Assembly: GCA_964624765.1 (NCBI GenBank)
Contig: CAZUZO010000011.1
Location: 1-37,433 of the forward strand
Direction: 5' to 3'
From: JAGTVB01 sp964624765
GTDB lineage: Bacteria > Pseudomonadota > Gammaproteobacteria > HK1
Length of the DNA stretch: 37,433 bases
The position numbers and the translations under genes are program-made. Position 1 is the stretch's first letter. Every line of letters starts with the position of its first letter. Below are positions 33,916 through 37,433 of this stretch, piece after piece. Under the pieces are notes generated by a model. That model worked only from the letters and a program-made list of their open reading frames with translations. It was not told the DNA's origin and did not search any database.

Positions 33916-35256
33916 TCAGATGCCGTAGGCTCGCCGGAGCAACGTGAGGGGATGAGTGGGCGCGGTGTTTGCCGCGAGACCCGCTTCAATATGATGGCCG
34001 GCCATGGGACAGTCGCTGCTGTAGTAGTCCGCGGCGGCCCGTTTGACCTGGTTGACCACCGGCCGCCCAATCTTCATCGCCGCTTCATGGAATTCGAGCT
34101 TGACCGCATAGGTTCCATTGTGGCCTGAGCACCGTTCAATGGGCATGATCTCGGTACCGGGCACGAGCTGCAATACTTCCTTTGTTTTCAGACCGATGTT
34201 CTGCACACGCAAGTGACAAGGAACGTGATAGGCGACTTTCCCCAACTGTTCCTTGAAGTCGGTACGCAGCTTGCCCGCCTTATGGCGCAGCATCAGATAT
34301 TCGAAGGGATCGAAGATGGCCGAGCGAATCTTTGCAACCTCGCCATCGTCGGACATCAGGAGCGGCAATTCCTGTTTGAACATCAAGACGCACGATGGCA
34401 CCGGAGCGACGATATCGAATCCTTGCTCAACCAACTCCGCTAGAACCGGTGCGTTGACTCGAGCCAATGCCGCAACCGCGTCGAGATCCCCCAGCTCAAG
34501 CTTGGGCATGCCGCAACAGCGTTCCCGTTTCCCGAGGACGACGGGGATGCCATTGTGCTCGAAAATCGCGACGAGATCCTCAACCAATCCGGGCTCGTTA
34601 AAATTACCGTAACAGGTCGTGAAGAGGACCACACGCCCGCGTGTCTCGTCCGTGGCTTGCGCCGCGTCGGCGGGCAGGGGGGCCGCGCGCCGTGCGATGC
34701 GCTTGCGTCCGGCTCGGCTTTCATAGCCGGGCAACCATGCTTCGCGGTGTACGCCAACCGTCCGCTGCAGCAGGCTTCGAGCCATCCGCTGGCGGTTAAC
34801 GGCATTGACGGTCGGTGCAACGATGGGTCGACCGACCAGCGTTCCAAGCGCGTCGGTCGAACTCAACAGCTTGTCGCGCCAACGGATGCGCCCTGACCGC
34901 CGCTTGACCGCCTTGGCCCGCAACATCAAGTGGGGAAAATCAACATTCCAGGGATGGGGCGGAACATAGGGACACTTAGTCATGAAGCACATATCGCACA
35001 AGTAGCACTGATCGACGACGCTCCAGTAATCGCTCTTGGCGACCTCTTCCAGTTCTATCGATTCGGTGGCGTCGATGAGGTCGAACAGCGTCGGGAACGC
35101 ATTGCAAAGACTAAAGCATCGCCGGCACCCATGACAGATCTCGTAAACGCGTTCGAGCTCACGTTCAAGGGCCTGCTCATCGAAAAATTCCGGATCTCGC
35201 CAACCGAGGGGGTGCCGCGTCGGTGCTTCGAGACTCCCTTCACGCTTTTCGCTCAT
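33916..35256 (-). CDS. GlpC/HdrD-like iron-sulfur oxidoreductase
   Basis: 446-residue protein with two [4Fe-4S] ferredoxin motifs, C41-C44-C47-C51 and C84-C87-C90-C95, and two cysteine-rich (CCG) domains: C215, C247-C248 and C289, then C347, C376 and C416. The second domain has CSG rather than CCG. This layout is that of GlpC and heterodisulfide reductase HdrD subunits, which pass electrons between clusters and a redox partner. No GlpA or GlpB partner is present. The gene lies between rubrerythrin and DUF3501 genes, so it may feed electrons to rubrerythrin. Partner and substrate are inferred, not shown. Confidence 0.88.
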   Translation of the reverse strand: MSEKREGSLEAPTRHPLGWRDPEFFDEQALERELERVYEICHGCRRCFSLCNAFPTLFDLIDATESIELEEVAKSDYWSVVDQCYLCDMCFMTKCPYVPPHPWNVDFPHLMLRAKAVKRRSGRIRWRDKLLSSTDALGTLVGRPIVAPTVNAVNRQRMARSLLQRTVGVHREAWLPGYESRAGRKRIARRAAPLPADAAQATDETRGRVVLFTTCYGNFNEPGLVEDLVAIFEHNGIPVVLGKRERCCGMPKLELGDLDAVAALARVNAPVLAELVEQGFDIVAPVPSCVLMFKQELPLLMSDDGEVAKIRSAIFDPFEYLMLRHKAGKLRTDFKEQLGKVAYHVPCHLRVQNIGLKTKEVLQLVPGTEIMPIERCSGHNGTYAVKLEFHEAAMKIGRPVVNQVKRAAADYYSSDCPMAGHHIEAGLAANTAPTHPLTLLRRAYGI

Positions 35257-35280
35257 AAGGTCTTGTGCATCCGTATGACC

Positions 35281-35301
35281 GGCGGGGTCGGTAACCCCGC
35301 C
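35281..35301 (-). promoter_or_regulatory. GC-rich hairpin between rubrerythrin and iron-sulfur genes
   Basis: A perfect 7-bp stem pairs GGCGGGG (35281-35287) with CCCCGCC (35295-35301) around a 7-base loop, in the 72-base gap after the rubrerythrin stop. No T run follows in the direction of transcription. Such hairpins often protect an upstream message from 3' decay, which would allow more rubrerythrin than downstream products. Confidence 0.45.
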
Positions 35302-35328
35302 AGCCCCGCCCGCTGGGCGTTTGCAGAT

Positions 35329-35748
35329 CTAGTCGCCTAAGGCGTCCAAAGCTTTCTGGAACCGATTCGCGTGGGAACGCTCAGCCTTCGCTAACGTCTC
35401 GAACCAGTCAGCAATTTCATCGAAGCCTTCGTCCCGCGCCGCCTTAGCCATACCCGGATACATATCGGTATACTCGTGGGTCTCACCGGCAATGGCCGCC
35501 TTGAGGTTGGCAGAAGTCCCACCTATCGGTAGGCCGGTAGCCGGATCGCCGACCGCTTCTAAGTATTCGAGATGGCCATGGGCATGGCCGGTTTCCCCTT
35601 CAGCGGTGGAACGAAACACGGTGGAGACATCGTTGTAACCTTCCACATCAGCCTTGGCGGCAAAGTACAGATAACGGCGGTTAGCCATCGACTCGCCCTG
35701 AAATGCGGCCTTAAGATTTTGCTCAGTCTTGCTGCCTTTGAGCTCCAT
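35329..35748 (-). CDS. Rubrerythrin without rubredoxin domain
   Basis: Diiron peroxidase of the ferritin-like family that reduces hydrogen peroxide in the cytosol. From ATG 35748 (MELKGSKTEQNL), with GGAGG eight bases upstream, it has 139 residues. The seven diiron ligands of rubrerythrin are visible as E19, E52, H55, E89, E92, E123 and H126. The usual C-terminal rubredoxin domain with its two CxxC pairs is absent, so the electrons must come from another protein. A hairpin GGGGT-aac-ACCCC stands just upstream of the ribosome site. First gene of the rubrerythrin, Fe-S, DUF3501 unit. Confidence 0.93.
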   Translation of the reverse strand: MELKGSKTEQNLKAAFQGESMANRRYLYFAAKADVEGYNDVSTVFRSTAEGETGHAHGHLEYLEAVGDPATGLPIGGTSANLKAAIAGETHEYTDMYPGMAKAARDEGFDEIADWFETLAKAERSHANRFQKALDALGD

Positions 35749-35828
35749 TTCCCAACCCTCCAGGGGTGTTACCCCATGCAATTGACAACTGATCCCGGCG
35801 ACCGCCAAATGTCGGCCTCCGAGCTGAC

Positions 35829-35845
35829 TTTAGACATAGTCTAAA
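35829..35845. promoter_or_regulatory. Perfect 17-bp palindromic operator upstream of rubrerythrin
   Basis: TTTAGACATAGTCTAAA is a perfect inverted repeat with 7-base arms and a 3-base centre, 81-97 bases before the rubrerythrin ATG. Its shape resembles Fur-family sites such as the Irr/PerR type TTTAGAA...TTCTAAA. On the minus strand a weak promoter TTGTGT-N17-TAGACT places its -10 box inside the palindrome, as expected of a repressor site. The regulator is not in this window; its family is inferred. Confidence 0.6.
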
Positions 35846-35985
35846 CCGATACCTGACCTTACACAAGCCGTTTAGCCTTGTCAATCAGTTGGACCGCCGA
35901 CCGACGGTCAACGAGTTGTCACCCATTTGGATGGTCAGGAATGTACGTGAGACGGATGACAGCCACCGACCCGCCAGGATTGTGA

Positions 35986-36014
35986 TTGACCCCCTTTTCC
36001 CGCTAGAGTAACGT
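35986..36014 (+). promoter_or_regulatory. Candidate promoter of xseB-ispA
   Basis: TTGACC (35986-35991) and TAACGT (36009-36014) are separated by 17 bases, with transcription expected near 36021, about 18 bases before the xseB GTG. The -10 box is weak. The rubrerythrin promoter lies on the opposite strand of the same 290-base gap. Confidence 0.4.
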
Positions 36015-36038
36015 AACAAGACATCCTGGAGATAGGCA

Positions 36039-36278
36039 GTGGCTCGACAGCGCAAAGTACCGAGCTTTGAGCAAGCATTGGAGGAATTCGAACGGCTCGT
36101 GGAGCGCATGGAAACGGGTGAACTCAATCTCGAAGACTCGCTCAAGGCCTTCGAGAGGGGCATCGAGCTGAGCCGTCTGTGTCAGCAAATTCTCGATGAG
36201 GCAGAACAACGAATCCAGATTGTGGCGGAGCAAAACGGCGAACTCGCCACTGAGCCTTTTCGCACGGATGACGAATAG
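36039..36278 (+). CDS. xseB: Exodeoxyribonuclease VII small subunit
   Basis: Small subunit of exonuclease VII, which degrades single-stranded DNA with XseA. The 79-residue all-helical protein has the family motifs FEQALEEFERLVERMETGELNLEDSL-type residues at 10-35 and FERGIELSRLCQQILDEAE. The start is GTG at 36039 with GGAG eight bases upstream. The large subunit gene is not in the window, as usual; xseB-ispA is the conserved pairing. Confidence 0.95.
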   Translation: MARQRKVPSFEQALEEFERLVERMETGELNLEDSLKAFERGIELSRLCQQILDEAEQRIQIVAEQNGELATEPFRTDDE

Positions 36279-37173
36279 CAACGCACATTCCCTTCCTGCA
36301 CTGTTGGCAAGCTACCGCACCCGCGTGGATCAGGCGCTGGAGCAGTGCCTGACGCCACCACGCATCCAACCGGTGACTCTCCACGAGGCAATGCGGTACG
36401 CCGTCTTGAACGGCGGCAAACGGATTCGCGCAAGTTTAGCCTACGCCGCCGGCAACGCGGTCGGAGCCGAACTGTCCGCTGTGGATGCGTCGGCCTGCGC
36501 CGTGGAACTCATCCATGCATACTCGTTGGTACACGATGACCTGCCGGCAATGGACGATGATGACCTGCGCCGCGGGGCACCGAGCTGCCATCGGGCGTTT
36601 GATGAAGCGACCGCGATCTTAGCCGGCGATGCCCTGCAATCCCTTGCTTTCTATGTGCTTTCACACGCACCGTCAACGGACCATCCGCAGCAGCGGATGG
36701 AGATGGTCAGCCACCTTGCGCTCGCCAGCGGATCCCGAGGCATGGCGGGTGGCCAAGCACTGGATCTGGGCGCGGAAGGCAGGGAACTGAACGTCGCAGA
36801 GCTCGAAAATCTACACATCCACAAGACCGGCGCCCTGATCCGGGCGAGCGTGAAGCTCGGCGGGCTTGCTCGTCCAGGGGTGGATCGCAACCTCCTCGAT
36901 CAACTCGACCATTATGCGAAATGCATCGGCCTTGCATTTCAAATTCGCGATGACATCCTCGACGTTGAGGGTGACACGAAGACGCTCGGTAAGCAGAAAG
37001 GGTCGGACGCCGCCAATAACAAATCCACCTACCCCACTGTAGTCGGACTTGCGGCGGCCAAGCAGATGGCGCAGGAGCTGAAGCAGCAGGCCATCGGGAG
37101 TCTGGAGGGACTCGGCGAAGCCGCCGACCCATTACGTTGGATCGCGACCTACGTAGTCGATCGATCAAGTTAA
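36268..37173 (+). CDS. ispA: (2E,6E)-farnesyl diphosphate synthase
   Basis: Condenses isopentenyl diphosphate with dimethylallyl and geranyl diphosphates to give farnesyl diphosphate for undecaprenyl and quinone synthesis. From ATG 36268 the protein has 301 residues. The first aspartate-rich motif is DDLPAMD (90-96), and the second is DDILD in FQIRDDILDVEGD; GGKRIR (49-54) binds diphosphate. The ATG overlaps the xseB end by 11 bases; a longer frame from 36196 lies wholly inside xseB and is unlikely. In many relatives dxs follows, but it is not seen within the next 260 bases. Confidence 0.96.
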   Translation: MTNSNAHSLPALLASYRTRVDQALEQCLTPPRIQPVTLHEAMRYAVLNGGKRIRASLAYAAGNAVGAELSAVDASACAVELIHAYSLVHDDLPAMDDDDLRRGAPSCHRAFDEATAILAGDALQSLAFYVLSHAPSTDHPQQRMEMVSHLALASGSRGMAGGQALDLGAEGRELNVAELENLHIHKTGALIRASVKLGGLARPGVDRNLLDQLDHYAKCIGLAFQIRDDILDVEGDTKTLGKQKGSDAANNKSTYPTVVGLAAAKQMAQELKQQAIGSLEGLGEAADPLRWIATYVVDRSS

Positions 37174-37433
37174 CAACCGCAGATCTCAAGTCGCTATCGG
37201 TCGGCATACGCTCGACGAAAATCAAACGGGAGAGGGGCCAGTAAAGCAATCGGTCGAGAGGTTTCAATCCCATCGCCGCGGTGCGATCCATGCCGATGTG
37301 GGTCCTGTACGGGTGCTCAGCGCCCCGTGGCCGATCGCGTCGAGACGCCACCTCGCCCTGGTCGGCGTGTTCTTGTGATATAGCTTCTGTTTTCGTTTGC
37401 AACGGGCGACCGTGGCCCCACGGTGCCGCCGCT
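37174..37433. other. Unassigned end of window downstream of ispA
   Basis: 260 bases with no gene I can support. The minus strand stays open through part of it (a frame containing DRLLYWPLSRLIFVERMP) and runs on antisense to ispA, which suggests chance. No dxs start and no copy of the repeat families were found. Confidence 0.3.

Noticed and set aside
37255..37275. GTTTCAATCCC resembling the end of some CRISPR repeats.
   Set aside because: It occurs once, with no second repeat or spacer pattern nearby.
36707..37402. 231-codon minus-strand frame antisense to ispA.
   Set aside because: Two thirds are antisense to a certain gene and the remainder matches nothing I recognise.

Overview
The window is a stretch of core chromosome from a gammaproteobacterium. 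The evidence is gene order as well as protein similarity: yceD-rpmF-plsX-fabH-fabD-fabG-acpP-fabF beside maf/yceF, rluC and rne; nadB divergent from rpoE-rseA-rseB; lepA-lepB-DUF4845-rnc-era-recO-acpS; and the trio epmA, efp, epmB. Residue-level matches to Escherichia coli proteins (recalled, not searched) are strong throughout, including RNase E catalytic residues at the same numbers (D303, D346, C404, C407). The lineage cannot be fixed more closely from the sequence alone.

Layout. 1-6238 (minus): one fatty-acid and phospholipid initiation operon, including a 58-codon rpmF. 6296-9660: Maf (+), then rluC, a HAD phosphatase and short SppA (minus). 9661-10531: a gene-free stretch with two repeat elements and the rne leader. 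10532-13087 (+): RNase E. 13294-19218 (minus): lepA to acpS, covering translation, secretion, RNA processing, ribosome assembly, repair and ACP activation. 19630-21914 (minus): the sigma-E regulon core, with a near-consensus sigma-E promoter in front of rpoE. 22233-23846 (+): nadB. 23994-26727: EF-P and its two lysylation enzymes. 26990-28267: a DUF1015 protein. 28512-32734: topoisomerase IV parC and parE, parE being preceded by a tiny leader ORF that overlaps its GTG start. 33287-35748 (minus): rubrerythrin without a rubredoxin domain, a two-cluster Fe-S/CCG-domain protein and DUF3501. 36039-37173 (+): xseB and ispA.

Most interesting parts. (1) The three-gene rubrerythrin module has a perfect 17-bp palindrome in its promoter region and looks like a repressor-controlled peroxide or iron stress system of unknown biochemistry. 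(2) Six short non-coding elements with terminal inverted repeats fall into two sequence families; one element is a hybrid of both, and several end exactly at stop codons. (3) Several candidate cis-acting RNA or translation devices are visible: mutually exclusive hairpins between acpP and fabF, a leader ORF coupled to parE, a possibly leaderless start of the fab operon, and a 395-nt rne leader. No tRNA, rRNA, CRISPR array, complete insertion sequence or prophage gene was recognised.
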